Shown here one piece after another: positions 35,022 through 43,727 of a stretch of 64,000 nucleotides of DNA. Numbering within the stretch: the stretch's first letter is position 1; every line of letters begins with the position of its first letter. Position numbers and translations under genes: made by a program. This stretch comes from Microbacterium hydrocarbonoxydans (lineage in GTDB: Bacteria > Actinomycetota > Actinomycetes > Actinomycetales > Microbacteriaceae). The stretch spans positions 2,480,001 through 2,544,000 of the forward strand of contig NZ_FNSQ01000005.1 of NCBI RefSeq assembly GCF_900105205.1, in the 5' to 3' direction. Below the pieces are notes generated by a model. The model was not told the DNA's origin. It did not search any database and saw only the letters and a program-made list of their open reading frames with translations.

Positions 35022-36799
35022 CTCACGAGACCCGCAAGGCGCGCCTGGACCGCGAACTCGGGAACGGCCGCCACGACTTCGTCGAACCGGCCGACCGCCG
35101 CGATACCGCCATCACGCATGAAGCAGATCTGGTCGTGGTCGCGGACGGTCGCCAGACGATGCGCGACCGAGATGAGGGTGACGTCGCCGCGTAGCTTCTG
35201 GATCGCATCCGTGACATCGGCTTCGGTCTTCGTGTCGAGCGCACTCGTCGCCTCATCGAGGACGAGAACGAGCGGGTCGCTGTACAGCGCTCGCGCGATG
35301 CCGAGACGCTGCCGCTGGCCGCCCGACAGCGACATCCCGCGATCGCCCACACGTCCGTCCATGCCGCCCGGCCGTGCTGCGACGACATCCCACAGCTGTG
35401 CGCGCCGCAGCGCATCCTCGACTCGGTCACGGTCCAGCTCCGAGGTCCAGGACAGCGCCACGTTCTGCGCGATCGATCCGTCGAACAGAGCGACGTCCTG
35501 CGGGACGTAGCCCACCTTCGAACGCCACGCAGCCATGACATCGTGCAGATTCTGGCCGTCGAGGCGGGCGGATCCCTCGGTCGGTTCGAGGAGTCCGAGG
35601 ATCAGGTCGACCAGCGTCGACTTGCCTGCGCCGGAAGAGCCCACCAGGGCGAGCGTGCTTCCCATCGGCAGGGTCAGATTGACGCCGCTGAGCGCCGGGA
35701 CATCCCCGCCGGGGTAGGTGAAGGCCACGTTCTCGAGGATGAGCCGCTCGGGCTCCCCGTCCAGAGGCTCGTGGCCGATCCGCTCCGCCCTCGCGATGTA
35801 CCCTTCCGCGGCCTTGATGTCGCTGATCACCGCTCTGACATGGGGGACGTTCGACGTCGCCTGGGTGAGAACGGCCTGGAATCCCGTCAGAGAGGGCACG
35901 AGGCGGAACCCGGCGACGCCGAACAGCGCGACTGCCGAGACCGCCGACGCCGGACCGCCGACCACCATCGCGAAGCCGCCCACGAGCAGGAACCCTCCGA
36001 TGAGCGCGGCGTCGAGCACGAATCGCGGGAAGGTCCCGAGGAAGCTGATGTTCGCCCTCGCGCGCGTCGTGTGGATCCGGTTGTCATGCACGACCTTCGC
36101 CACGTCGGGAGCCATGTTGCGCAGCGTGATCTCCTTGAGAGCCGCGACCATGTCCGTCATCAGCGATGCGACCTTGAAGGAGTAGTCGCGATTCACCCGT
36201 CCCGCCTCGACCGACTTGCGAGACATCCAGAAGTACAGGATGACGGCGATCAGCCCCAGATACACCATCGTGATCAGCGCGGTGAGAGGCTCGGCGACGA
36301 CCAGCACGGCGATCACCGCGGCCGAGGTGCACAGGAGCTGCGGAAGTCCCAGCACCGGCAGCAGGAAGCCGGACGTGACGTTCGCGATGCCGACGTCGGC
36401 GAGGCGGACCAGCTGGGACGTGTTGCGCTTGAGGCGCTCCGTCCACGGTGCGCGGATGTAGGCGTCGAAGAGCCGATCGCCGATCTCGAGTTCGAAGGTG
36501 GCGAACCTGCGAGTCGCGAACCACTGCAGCGTGACAGCCAACGCGGACTTCGTGATGATCAGGAGCGACACCGCGAGGATGATCCAGATGTATCCGTCGC
36601 TTGTGATGGTGCCGATCACAGGCAGGGTGACATCCGCCTGCTGCACCATCGATGTGACGGAGACGGCGAGCATCATCAGGGCGATGACGTCGAGGAGGGA
36701 CAGTGCGCACGACACGATCACGTACATCCACAGGAATCTCTGCGCGCGCGAAGGCAGCAATGGCACGATCGATCGCAGCGTGCTCCATATGAGCTTCAT
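35018..36799 (-). CDS. ABC transporter with fused permease and ATPase, PglK/MsbA-like flippase
   Basis: 593 residues: six-span exporter domain (1 to ~330) followed by a nucleotide-binding domain. Walker A is GSSGAGKST, the signature MSLSGGQRQR, Walker B LVLVLDEATSALD and the switch histidine is in SVAHRL. In a glycosyltransferase operon without a Wzx flippase, a PglK-like role, flipping a lipid-linked repeat unit, is the best reading; a lipid or peptide exporter is less likely. The ATG at 36799 has GAGGAG just upstream. A 46-base gap separates it from the GT4 gene. Confidence 0.85.
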   Translation of the reverse strand: MKLIWSTLRSIVPLLPSRAQRFLWMYVIVSCALSLLDVIALMMLAVSVTSMVQQADVTLPVIGTITSDGYIWIILAVSLLIITKSALAVTLQWFATRRFATFELEIGDRLFDAYIRAPWTERLKRNTSQLVRLADVGIANVTSGFLLPVLGLPQLLCTSAAVIAVLVVAEPLTALITMVYLGLIAVILYFWMSRKSVEAGRVNRDYSFKVASLMTDMVAALKEITLRNMAPDVAKVVHDNRIHTTRARANISFLGTFPRFVLDAALIGGFLLVGGFAMVVGGPASAVSAVALFGVAGFRLVPSLTGFQAVLTQATSNVPHVRAVISDIKAAEGYIARAERIGHEPLDGEPERLILENVAFTYPGGDVPALSGVNLTLPMGSTLALVGSSGAGKSTLVDLILGLLEPTEGSARLDGQNLHDVMAAWRSKVGYVPQDVALFDGSIAQNVALSWTSELDRDRVEDALRRAQLWDVVAARPGGMDGRVGDRGMSLSGGQRQRLGIARALYSDPLVLVLDEATSALDTKTEADVTDAIQKLRGDVTLISVAHRLATVRDHDQICFMRDGGIAAVGRFDEVVAAVPEFAVQARLAGLVR

Positions 36800-36845
36800 C
36801 TGCTCCTCACTTTCCGATGCATCATCACTGGGGTTCTTCCGGGTT

Positions 36846-38006
36846 TCACACTGGCCTCGACTCGGACGCGAGAACGTCCACGGCCCTGGCGGCGACGAGG
36901 TCGATGTCGACTGTCTCGGCCGCCCATCGGGCGATCGCCCGACGCTGTTCGATATCCACACGTGACTCGAGACTGCGTCTCATCGCAGCGGTCACGGCAG
37001 CGACGTCATAGGGCACGGCGTCACCTGCCGGCGATTCGTCCACGAACCGATGCCCCGGACCGGTACCCGCATAGATCACCGGCGTACCGCAGGCGGCGGA
37101 CGCGTAGATCTTGGTCGGGAAGGCGAAGTCGTAGCCGCCGCCGGTGCGGACCGAAGCGAGAGAGGCGCAGGCCCCCCGCAACCAGACGGCGACCTGTTCA
37201 GGCTCCATCCGGGGCTTCATCACGATACTGCCGTCGGGCAGCCGGCTGGCCACCTCGGCGATGGCATCCCACTCCGCTCCCTGGCCCACGAAGACGAGCC
37301 TGGCATCCGGGTTCGTGGCGAGCAGCCGCTCGAATGCGTCGGCGAAGATGATCGCGCCGTGCACTTCGGATGCTGTACCGGCGTACACGAAGTACGGCGC
37401 ACCGAGGTCGGCCGCTTCGCCCTCGGCACGGAACTGCTCGAGATCGATGCCGTTCCCGACCGTCACCGCATGCGTCGCCAGCCCCCACTCCCCCAGCCGC
37501 TCCGTCACGCCCGTGCTGACCGACAGGAGTCGGCGCGCACCTCGCATCGCGAACTTCTCCATCGCACGCACGACGCTCACCACCGCAGACGGGGCACCTG
37601 TCATGCGTGCGGCGTCCGACCAGACGTCGGCAGCGTAGTAGACGTAGGGGATCCGGCGTATCGCGCAAACGATACGCACGACGGACCCGGTGGTGGGAGG
37701 CGGCTCGACCAGGACGACGTCAGGCCTGCGCCCCGTCAGCAGCCTGAACAGCACGGGGAGGTCGAAACTCATGTACTGCAGGTACCCGCGGACATAGCCC
37801 GCCTTGTCACGCAACACGGGGGCACGACGAACCCGGACCCGAGGACCGAGATCGCTGACGACCTGACGGAGAGCCTCCGGCGCCGTACTCGTGAGGACGG
37901 TCACCTCGTGTCCTGAGCGTGAGGCGCTGTTGACGACGGCCCGCAGCCGGAAGGATGCAGCACTCGGCTCTGGAGCGAAGATCCTGCTGACGACGGTGAG
38001 ACGCAT
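36846..38006 (-). CDS. Glycosyltransferase family 4 (WbuB-like)
   Basis: 386 residues, GT-B fold. N-terminal LTVVSRIFAPEPSAASFRLR and a middle IPYVYYAADVWSDAARMTGA are typical of GT4 enzymes related to WbuB (aminosugar transfer). The donor-site region is SVRTGGGYDFAFPTKIYASA with CGTPVIYAG after it, where the usual E-x7-E is replaced by a K-x-Y-x-x-A pattern common in this subfamily. Starts three bases after the upstream stop. It directly follows the aminosugar-acid genes, so it may use their product. Confidence 0.85.
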   Translation of the reverse strand: MRLTVVSRIFAPEPSAASFRLRAVVNSASRSGHEVTVLTSTAPEALRQVVSDLGPRVRVRRAPVLRDKAGYVRGYLQYMSFDLPVLFRLLTGRRPDVVLVEPPPTTGSVVRIVCAIRRIPYVYYAADVWSDAARMTGAPSAVVSVVRAMEKFAMRGARRLLSVSTGVTERLGEWGLATHAVTVGNGIDLEQFRAEGEAADLGAPYFVYAGTASEVHGAIIFADAFERLLATNPDARLVFVGQGAEWDAIAEVASRLPDGSIVMKPRMEPEQVAVWLRGACASLASVRTGGGYDFAFPTKIYASAACGTPVIYAGTGPGHRFVDESPAGDAVPYDVAAVTAAMRRSLESRVDIEQRRAIARWAAETVDIDLVAARAVDVLASESRPV

Positions 38007-38009
38007 CGC

Positions 38010-38993
38010 TTAGAGCACGACGACGGCGTTACTGCGCGCCGAGTCGAGGGCGGCTTCGACGACCGCGAGCGTTCGCAGCCCCTGAGCCATAGTGACGACG
38101 TCGGTCTCATGCCCGAGCACAGCATCGCGGAAGGCCTCATGCTCGACGCGCAGCGGCTCGCGCTTGGCGAACGCGTAGCGCGTGACGTCTCCTTCTGAGA
38201 CCCCGCGGAACGACGACACAGACTCCCATTCGAGGGGGAACGTGCCATTGGCATAGAAGGTGAGGTCCCCCGTGGAGGTATCGGCGACGAACGCGCCCTT
38301 CTCCCCGGTGACCACGGTCAGCCTCTCCTTCATCGGGCTGAGCCAGTTGACGATGTTGTTGACGATCACGCCCGACGCGGTGCGCCCGGTGATCGTGATC
38401 ATGTCCTCATGCTCCCGGCCGCTCTTGAAGGCGGTCTGGGCGAACACCGTCTCGTAGTCGCTCTGGACGACCCACGCGGTGAGGTCGACGTCGTGGGATG
38501 CGAGATCCTTCCCGACCCCGACGTCCGCGATGCGGGCGGGGAAGGGACCCTGGCGCCGGGTGACGACCTGGTACACGGCGCCGAGGTCGCCGGCTTCGAT
38601 GCGCCGCCTCAGCTCCTGAACCGCCGGGTTGAAGCGCTCGATGTGCCCCACGGCACCCACCAGACCAGCCGAGGTGAATGCGTCGACCATCCGCTGACCG
38701 GCGTCGATGCTGTGCGCGATCGGCTTCTCCACCAGCGTGTGGACGCCCGCGGCCGCGAGCTTGAGCGCGGCGTCCTCGTGATACTGCGTCGGCACGGCGA
38801 CCACGGCGATGTCGATCCCTGCCGCGATGAGCGCGTCGATGTCGGGGAGGATCTCCAGATCCCCGGCGACGCCGTGCGGGTCTCCCCCGGGGTCGGCGAT
38901 CGCGACCAGGTCGATCCCGTCGATCTCGCGGAGGACGCGTGCGTGGTGGCGTCCCATCATCCCGACGCCGAGGAGACCGGCGCGCAGAGTCAT
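38010..38993 (-). CDS. Gfo/Idh/MocA-family oxidoreductase, WbpB/WlbA-like
   Basis: 327 residues. NAD-binding LLGVGMMGRHHARVLREIDG at the start, VEKPIAHSIDAG with the catalytic EKP lysine near 97, and GHIERFNPAVQELR and GKDLASHDVDL further on. In the WbpB role it would oxidise C3 of UDP-GlcNAc-uronic acid before transamination. This assignment rests on the adjacent WbpE- and WbpD-like genes, with which it overlaps (TGATG). Other 3-keto sugar routes are possible. Confidence 0.85.
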   Translation of the reverse strand: MTLRAGLLGVGMMGRHHARVLREIDGIDLVAIADPGGDPHGVAGDLEILPDIDALIAAGIDIAVVAVPTQYHEDAALKLAAAGVHTLVEKPIAHSIDAGQRMVDAFTSAGLVGAVGHIERFNPAVQELRRRIEAGDLGAVYQVVTRRQGPFPARIADVGVGKDLASHDVDLTAWVVQSDYETVFAQTAFKSGREHEDMITITGRTASGVIVNNIVNWLSPMKERLTVVTGEKGAFVADTSTGDLTFYANGTFPLEWESVSSFRGVSEGDVTRYAFAKREPLRVEHEAFRDAVLGHETDVVTMAQGLRTLAVVEAALDSARSNAVVVL

Positions 38994-40090
38994 CAGGAAC
39001 CCGCCTTCGCGACGGCGTTGACGGCGGCGACGATGCGCTCGAGGTCGTCCTGACTCAGCGACGGATGCACGGGCAGCGACGCCACCTCGCGAGCGGCGCG
39101 CTCGGTCTCCGGCAGGTCGAGGCCGGGGGCGAAGTGGGTGAGGGAGGGCAGCCGGTGGTTCGGGATCGGGTAGTAGACACCCGCCCCGACGTTGTACTCG
39201 CTCTTCAGCGCGGCGACGAAGCCGTCGCGGTCCTCGGGAACCCGGATGGTGTACTGGTGGTAGACGTGAACGGCGCCCTCGGCGACCGGCGGAACCACGA
39301 CTCCCTGCAGGTTCGCGTCCAGGAACGCCGCGTTCTGCTGACGCTGCCTGGTCCACGCGTCGACCTTGGTGAGCTGAACCCGGCCGATCGCGGCGTGGAT
39401 GTCGGTCATCCGCGCGTTGAAGCCGATGACCTCGTTCTCGTACTGACGCTCCATGCCCTGGTTGCGCAGGAGCTTCACCTGGCGGGCGAGCTCGTCGGTC
39501 GCCGTCGTGACCATGCCGCCTTCGCCGCTGGTCATGTTCTTCGTCGGGTACAGGCTGAACATCGCGAACTCGCCGAAGGAACCGACCGGGCGCCCGTCGA
39601 GCGCCGCACCATGAGCCTGGGCGGCATCCTCGTACAGGGCGACGCCGCGCTCGGCTGCGAGAGCCTCGAGTTCGCGCATGCGGGCCGGGTGGCCGTACAG
39701 GTGGACCGGGAGGATGCCCTTGGTCTTCGGCGTGATCGCCGCGGCGACGGCCTCGGGATCGAGCGAGAAAGTGTCGGGCTCGATGTCGACGAACACCGGG
39801 GTGCCGCCGGTCAACGCGACGGAGTTGCCCGTGGCGGCGAAGGTGAAGGACGGGACGATGACCTCGTCACCCGCGCCCACACCGGCGGCGAGAAGCCCCA
39901 GGTGCAGCCCCGCGGTGCCCGAGTTCACCGCGACGGACGGACGACCGGGCACGAAGTGCTCCGAGAACTCCTTCTCGAACGCCGCGACCTCGGGGCCCTG
40001 CGCCACCATGCCGCTGCGGAGCACGCGGTCGACGGCCTCGCGCTCCTCGTCGCCGATGATGGGCTTTGCGGGGGGAATGAACTCGCTCAC
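38993..40090 (-). CDS. DegT/DnrJ/EryC1/StrS aminotransferase, WbpE-like
   Basis: 365 residues, PLP-dependent sugar aminotransferase. Landmarks: SVAVNSGTAGLHLGL, EVIVPSFTFAATGNS, LYEDAAQAHGA with the PLP aspartate, and the PLP lysine in YPTKNMTSGEGG. It would transfer an amino group from glutamate to the 3-keto sugar made by the next enzyme. GTG start overlaps the acetyltransferase stop (GTGA). Distinct from the second aminotransferase at 47.7-48.9 kb, which belongs to the pseudaminic acid set. Confidence 0.9.
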   Translation of the reverse strand: MSEFIPPAKPIIGDEEREAVDRVLRSGMVAQGPEVAAFEKEFSEHFVPGRPSVAVNSGTAGLHLGLLAAGVGAGDEVIVPSFTFAATGNSVALTGGTPVFVDIEPDTFSLDPEAVAAAITPKTKGILPVHLYGHPARMRELEALAAERGVALYEDAAQAHGAALDGRPVGSFGEFAMFSLYPTKNMTSGEGGMVTTATDELARQVKLLRNQGMERQYENEVIGFNARMTDIHAAIGRVQLTKVDAWTRQRQQNAAFLDANLQGVVVPPVAEGAVHVYHQYTIRVPEDRDGFVAALKSEYNVGAGVYYPIPNHRLPSLTHFAPGLDLPETERAAREVASLPVHPSLSQDDLERIVAAVNAVAKAGS

Positions 40091-40698
40091 ACGGTCTCCT
40101 TGGTCAGTTTTCCGTCGGTTTCGAAGAATCGGTCACCCGTGCTAGGGCAGACCCAGGTGTTCTCGGCATCGCCGCGCACCAAAGGCACGCCGGACTCCCC
40201 CACCCAGCCGATGCGACGCGCGGGGACACCGGCCACCAGGGCGTACGCGGGAACGTCCTTCACCACGACAGCACCGGCCGCGACAGTGGCCCAGGCGCCG
40301 ATCGTCACGGGAGCGACGCAGGTCGCACGGGCGCCGATGGCGGCGCCCCTTTCGATGGTGACTCCGACGGGCTCCCAGTCGTGCGCGCTCTTGATGGTGC
40401 CGTCGGCGTTGATCGCACGCGGATAGGTGTCGTTGGTCAGAACGACGGCCGGCCCGATGAAGACGCCGTCGCCGAGCTTCGCCGGCTCGTACACGAGTGC
40501 GTAGTTCTGGACCTTGCAGTTGTCGCCCATGACGACCCCGGTGCCGATGTAGGCGCCGCGCCCGACGATGCAGTTCGCACCGAGCCGGGCGTTCTCGCGC
40601 ACCTGCGCGAGGTGCCAGATGGACGAACCGTCACCGATCGTGGCGTCGGTGGAGACATCTGCGGAGTCGACGATCCGCACTCGAGAGAACTCTGCCAC
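40087..40698 (-). CDS. Hexapeptide-repeat sugar N-acetyltransferase, WbpD-like
   Basis: 203 residues. Left-handed beta-helix repeats from about residue 15 to 165 (ATIGDGSSIW, ARLGANCIVG, AYIGTGVVMG, AKLGDGVFIG, AAIGARATCV, VTIGAWATVA). It would acetylate the 3-amino group using acetyl-CoA, completing a 2,3-diacetamido uronic acid. A C-terminal extension has WVGESGVPL and a WVCPSTGDRF motif common in this subgroup. GTG start; an AGGAAG lies about 12 bases upstream. First gene of the ten-gene operon. Confidence 0.9.
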   Translation of the reverse strand: MAEFSRVRIVDSADVSTDATIGDGSSIWHLAQVRENARLGANCIVGRGAYIGTGVVMGDNCKVQNYALVYEPAKLGDGVFIGPAVVLTNDTYPRAINADGTIKSAHDWEPVGVTIERGAAIGARATCVAPVTIGAWATVAAGAVVVKDVPAYALVAGVPARRIGWVGESGVPLVRGDAENTWVCPSTGDRFFETDGKLTKETV

Positions 40699-40709
40699 TT
40701 CACACGCTT

Positions 40710-40739
40710 CCTGCGCCGCCGCCGCAGGGCAGGCGCAGG
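40710..40739 (-). promoter_or_regulatory. Hairpin in the leader of the ten-gene operon
   Basis: CCTGCGCC and GGCGCAGG form a perfect 8-bp stem around a 14-nt GC-rich loop. It lies between the TAGACT promoter and the GTG at 40698; the downstream arm overlaps the AGGAAG ribosome-site candidate. Confidence 0.45.
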
Positions 40740-40743
40740 GGAA

Positions 40744-40749
40744 AGTCTA
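40744..40749 (-). promoter_or_regulatory. -10 element of the ten-gene operon
   Basis: TAGACT on the minus strand, about 45 bases before the GTG at 40698. No good -35 seen. Confidence 0.5.
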
Positions 40750-40814
40750 TCGGCTGAGGCGGCCACACCTGATGAATGGCCGAGAGCGGCCATGCGCCCT
40801 GTCAGAATGGTGTC

Positions 40815-41510
40815 ATGCGTGAAACACCGAGCGGGTCCGTGCCGGACAGCACATCCTGGATCGTCATACCGCTCTACAACGAGGCGAGCGTCATCGGCGA
40901 CGTCATCATGAACCTCCGGCCGCGCTTCACGCACATCGTCTGCGTCGATGACGGCTCGACCGACGGTTCTCCCGAGGAGGCGGCGCGCGCCGGAGCGCAC
41001 GTCGTCCATCATCCGGTGAACCTCGGTCAGGGAGCAGCGCTCCAGACCGGGATCGAGTACGCCCTGACCCACGATTCCTGCGAGTACATCGTGACCTTCG
41101 ACGCCGACGGCCAGCATCGTGTCGAGGATGCCGTGGAGATGCTCGAGACCGCACGCTCCGAGGGGGCTGCGATCATCTTCGGCTCGCGTTTCCTGGACGA
41201 CCGCACGAATCCGGGATGGCTCAAGAAGGTCGTGCTGAAGACGGCGATCCGTGTGACCAACCTCACCACCGGGATGAAGCTCACCGACGCGCACAACGGA
41301 CTCCGCGTGATCCGACGCGATGCGGCGGATCAGATCGACCTCAAGCAGGACCGCATGGCGCACGCGACCGAGATCGTCCTCGAGCTCGGTCGCACAGGTC
41401 TTCCATGGCGCGAGCACCCCGTCGAGCTGCTGTACACCGACTACTCGAAAGGCAAGGGGCAGAGCGTGCTCAACTCCATCAACATCCTGGTCGACCTGGT
41501 GGTGCGCTGA
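40815..41510 (+). CDS. Glycosyltransferase family 2, DPM1/polyprenyl-phosphate type
   Basis: 231 residues, no membrane span. GT-A motifs: SWIVIPLYNEASVIGDVI near the start, CVDDGSTDGS, LGQGAALQTGIEYAL, TFDADGQHR (metal site near 100) and IFGSRFL. This is the short DPM1-like type that charges a polyprenyl phosphate with a sugar. The downstream DUF2304 gene overlaps by one base (TGATG), a common pair. A CAGAAT hexamer ends six bases before the ATG at 40815, a weaker leaderless candidate. Confidence 0.88.
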   Translation: MRETPSGSVPDSTSWIVIPLYNEASVIGDVIMNLRPRFTHIVCVDDGSTDGSPEEAARAGAHVVHHPVNLGQGAALQTGIEYALTHDSCEYIVTFDADGQHRVEDAVEMLETARSEGAAIIFGSRFLDDRTNPGWLKKVVLKTAIRVTNLTTGMKLTDAHNGLRVIRRDAADQIDLKQDRMAHATEIVLELGRTGLPWREHPVELLYTDYSKGKGQSVLNSINILVDLVVR

Positions 41511-41860
41511 TGTGGGTCCAGCTGCTGCTCATCGCAGCCATCGTCATCCTCGGACTGGTCGTCATGCGCCGCACAGGCGCCGACAGCCACCTGGCGATCC
41601 GCCGCATCCTCATGATGCTGTTCATCATCGCCGCGGTCCTGTCGGTGCTCTTCCCGCAGTGGCTCACCTGGGTGGCGTCGCTGATCGGCGTCGGGCGCGG
41701 GACGGACCTGCTCTTCTATGCCCTGGTCGTGATGTTCCTCACCTTCGTGTACACCCAGTATCGGAGGAACCTGGCCATGCAGCGTCAACTCACGCTCCTG
41801 GCACGGAAGATCGCTCTGCTCGACGCGGAGAACGACGAGCGCGCTACTCGCAGCCGGTGA
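41510..41860 (+). CDS. DUF2304 membrane protein
   Basis: 116 residues with three hydrophobic segments (about 3-20, 32-53, 66-84) and a charged C-terminal helix (QYRRNLAMQRQLTLLARKIA). Matches the small DUF2304 proteins encoded right after DPM1-like GT2 genes, probably a membrane partner of the transferase. Its last 17 bases overlap the end of the convergent DUF6541-type gene. Confidence 0.85.
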   Translation: MWVQLLLIAAIVILGLVVMRRTGADSHLAIRRILMMLFIIAAVLSVLFPQWLTWVASLIGVGRGTDLLFYALVVMFLTFVYTQYRRNLAMQRQLTLLARKIALLDAENDERATRSR

Positions 41861-43727
41861 CCCGGTAGAGCGTGGCGTCGCCGACGCTCTCGACCTCGGT
41901 CAGGAGTGCCGAATCGCCGAGGTGATGCAGGCCATCGAAAGTCGTCCAGTGATTCTCGAAGAGCTGGCGGTCACCGAAGTCCAGCACGTGCGTCACACCG
42001 AGCCTGTCGACCGCGTCGCACACCTGATCTCCACCCGCGGCGAAGTCGCGGGCGAGCAGGTCGGCATCGGCTCCGTATCGCCCGGTGACGTGAGGGAACA
42101 CCACGTCATGTCCGGTGTAGGCGAAGAGCAGCCCGGCCCCCGTGAGGGGGTCGCCGAGCACGATCGAATCGTCGTCCAGGTCGTCGCCGATCTCCTCGAA
42201 CAGCGCGGCTTCGTCGGAGGACAGTCCCTGTGACTGCGCAGTGAAGAGGTAGCTGGAATTGCGCATGTACGACAGATCGTTGGCCAGGGCCGGCAGGTGA
42301 CTCGCCGCCCCGAGCGCGAGCAGAGCGCCGACGACGACGGACGTGGCGCGTGCGCCACCGATCCAGCGCTCATGGAGCCACCCCGCGACGACAGCGGCCC
42401 CGAGGCCGGCCAGAGGGATGCCCCAGACCGCGAGCAGCGCCCCCACCCTGGTCGTGTCGTCGTACCAGACCCCCACGGCGAGGCTGCGGAGAGACAGGAT
42501 CGGGAACCATGCCGACGCGAGATAGAAGGCGATCGACACGCCGCCGGCGAACAGCACCCACCACTGACGGTCCTTCACGACCCGCCAGATCCCGATCGCA
42601 GCGAGAGGCCCGAGCAGAAGACCTGCGGTTCGGCCGACCGGACTGAGCAGCGCGACCTCGCCCAGCGCCTGCCCCATGGTCTCGTTGGGAAGCCATTCGT
42701 GAGTCGTCACATTGGCGCGGATCCAGATGAACGCGATCACTCCGCAGAGGGCGATCACACTCACCGCGATCAGAGCCCTACGACGCGGCGAGGCCGAGGG
42801 CCACGGCCGCACGATCATCCAGAGCACGAAGGGAAGGCCGAGCGCGACGCCGCCCAGGAGCGAGGACGGATGCGCGGCCGCCGAGGCGCCACCCGCGGCG
42901 ACAGCGACGAGGATCGACAGAGCTCGGCCTGATGCAGACTGCCCCGACCGGAATGCGCCGATGAGGAAGGCGAGGAACACCGGGATCAGCACGTTGCCCA
43001 GCAGGTTCGGGTACAGGACGCCCCAGGTGAGGAACCCGAGCGGGAAGACGCTGAATCCGAAGGCCACAAGCGGTGCCCAGACCGCGGCCATCGGGTGGCG
43101 CGGGAAGACCGCGGCGGCCAGGCACGCGAGCGCCACAGGCCAGATGACGGCGATCACCGCGACCGTGACGACGTTGGTGGCGGCGACCACGCCGCCCGAC
43201 ACAGGGACGACCAGCGCGACGATCGCATGCCAGAGGGTGGGATAGATCCCCGACGTCGACCCCGGGGTCACCATCGTCATATGCAGCGGAGAGGCATCCG
43301 CATTCCGGACGATGAACTCGACGGCGTTCAAGTGGAACAGACCGTCGTAGAGCTGGCTGGGATGCGACGGGTCTGCGATGCCGACGATCACGACGGCAGT
43401 CCACACCGCGAATGCTCCCGCCAGGGCGATCCAGATGGCACGAGGAGTGCGGCCGGCTGCGCCTTCGTCATGATGATCGAATCGGCGCAGCACCACTGCC
43501 ACGATCGTGACGATCGCCGCCACGAGCGCCACCGGCAGCGGAGACCACCCCATGAACCACGGAGCGATGACGCTCGCTGCGGCGACGATCGCCATCGACA
43601 GGGCGATCGCAGCACCGAGGCGCAGCAGTGCGGTCGTGCGCAGGCACAGAGCGGCCGGCAGCCCCGGGAGGATCAGGATCGCGATCGCCGTGACCAGCGC
43701 GGGGATCTCGCCGATCCACGCTGACAT
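41844..43727 (-). CDS. Large multi-span membrane protein, DUF6541/GT-C-like
   Basis: 627 residues with 12-14 predicted spans and a soluble C-terminal domain of about 130 residues. The first large loop holds LYDGLFHLNAVEFIVRNADA and TPGSTSGIYPTLWHAIVALV, with acidic and histidine residues where GT-C glycosyltransferases bind metal and lipid-phosphate sugar. The C-terminal part (GDPLTGAGLLFAYTGHDVVF) resembles other actinobacterial DUF6541 proteins. Likely transfers a sugar outside the membrane from the lipid product of the neighbouring GT2; that link is inference. The ATG overlaps the exporter ATPase stop (TGATG). Confidence 0.7.
   Translation of the reverse strand: MSAWIGEIPALVTAIAILILPGLPAALCLRTTALLRLGAAIALSMAIVAAASVIAPWFMGWSPLPVALVAAIVTIVAVVLRRFDHHDEGAAGRTPRAIWIALAGAFAVWTAVVIVGIADPSHPSQLYDGLFHLNAVEFIVRNADASPLHMTMVTPGSTSGIYPTLWHAIVALVVPVSGGVVAATNVVTVAVIAVIWPVALACLAAAVFPRHPMAAVWAPLVAFGFSVFPLGFLTWGVLYPNLLGNVLIPVFLAFLIGAFRSGQSASGRALSILVAVAAGGASAAAHPSSLLGGVALGLPFVLWMIVRPWPSASPRRRALIAVSVIALCGVIAFIWIRANVTTHEWLPNETMGQALGEVALLSPVGRTAGLLLGPLAAIGIWRVVKDRQWWVLFAGGVSIAFYLASAWFPILSLRSLAVGVWYDDTTRVGALLAVWGIPLAGLGAAVVAGWLHERWIGGARATSVVVGALLALGAASHLPALANDLSYMRNSSYLFTAQSQGLSSDEAALFEEIGDDLDDDSIVLGDPLTGAGLLFAYTGHDVVFPHVTGRYGADADLLARDFAAGGDQVCDAVDRLGVTHVLDFGDRQLFENHWTTFDGLHHLGDSALLTEVESVGDATLYRVTGCE

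Noticed and set aside
38993..40090. The WbpE-like aminotransferase as a second PseC
   Set aside because: It lacks the PseC-type start and C-terminal VNYIPVYWHPYY region and sits with WbpB- and WbpD-like genes.
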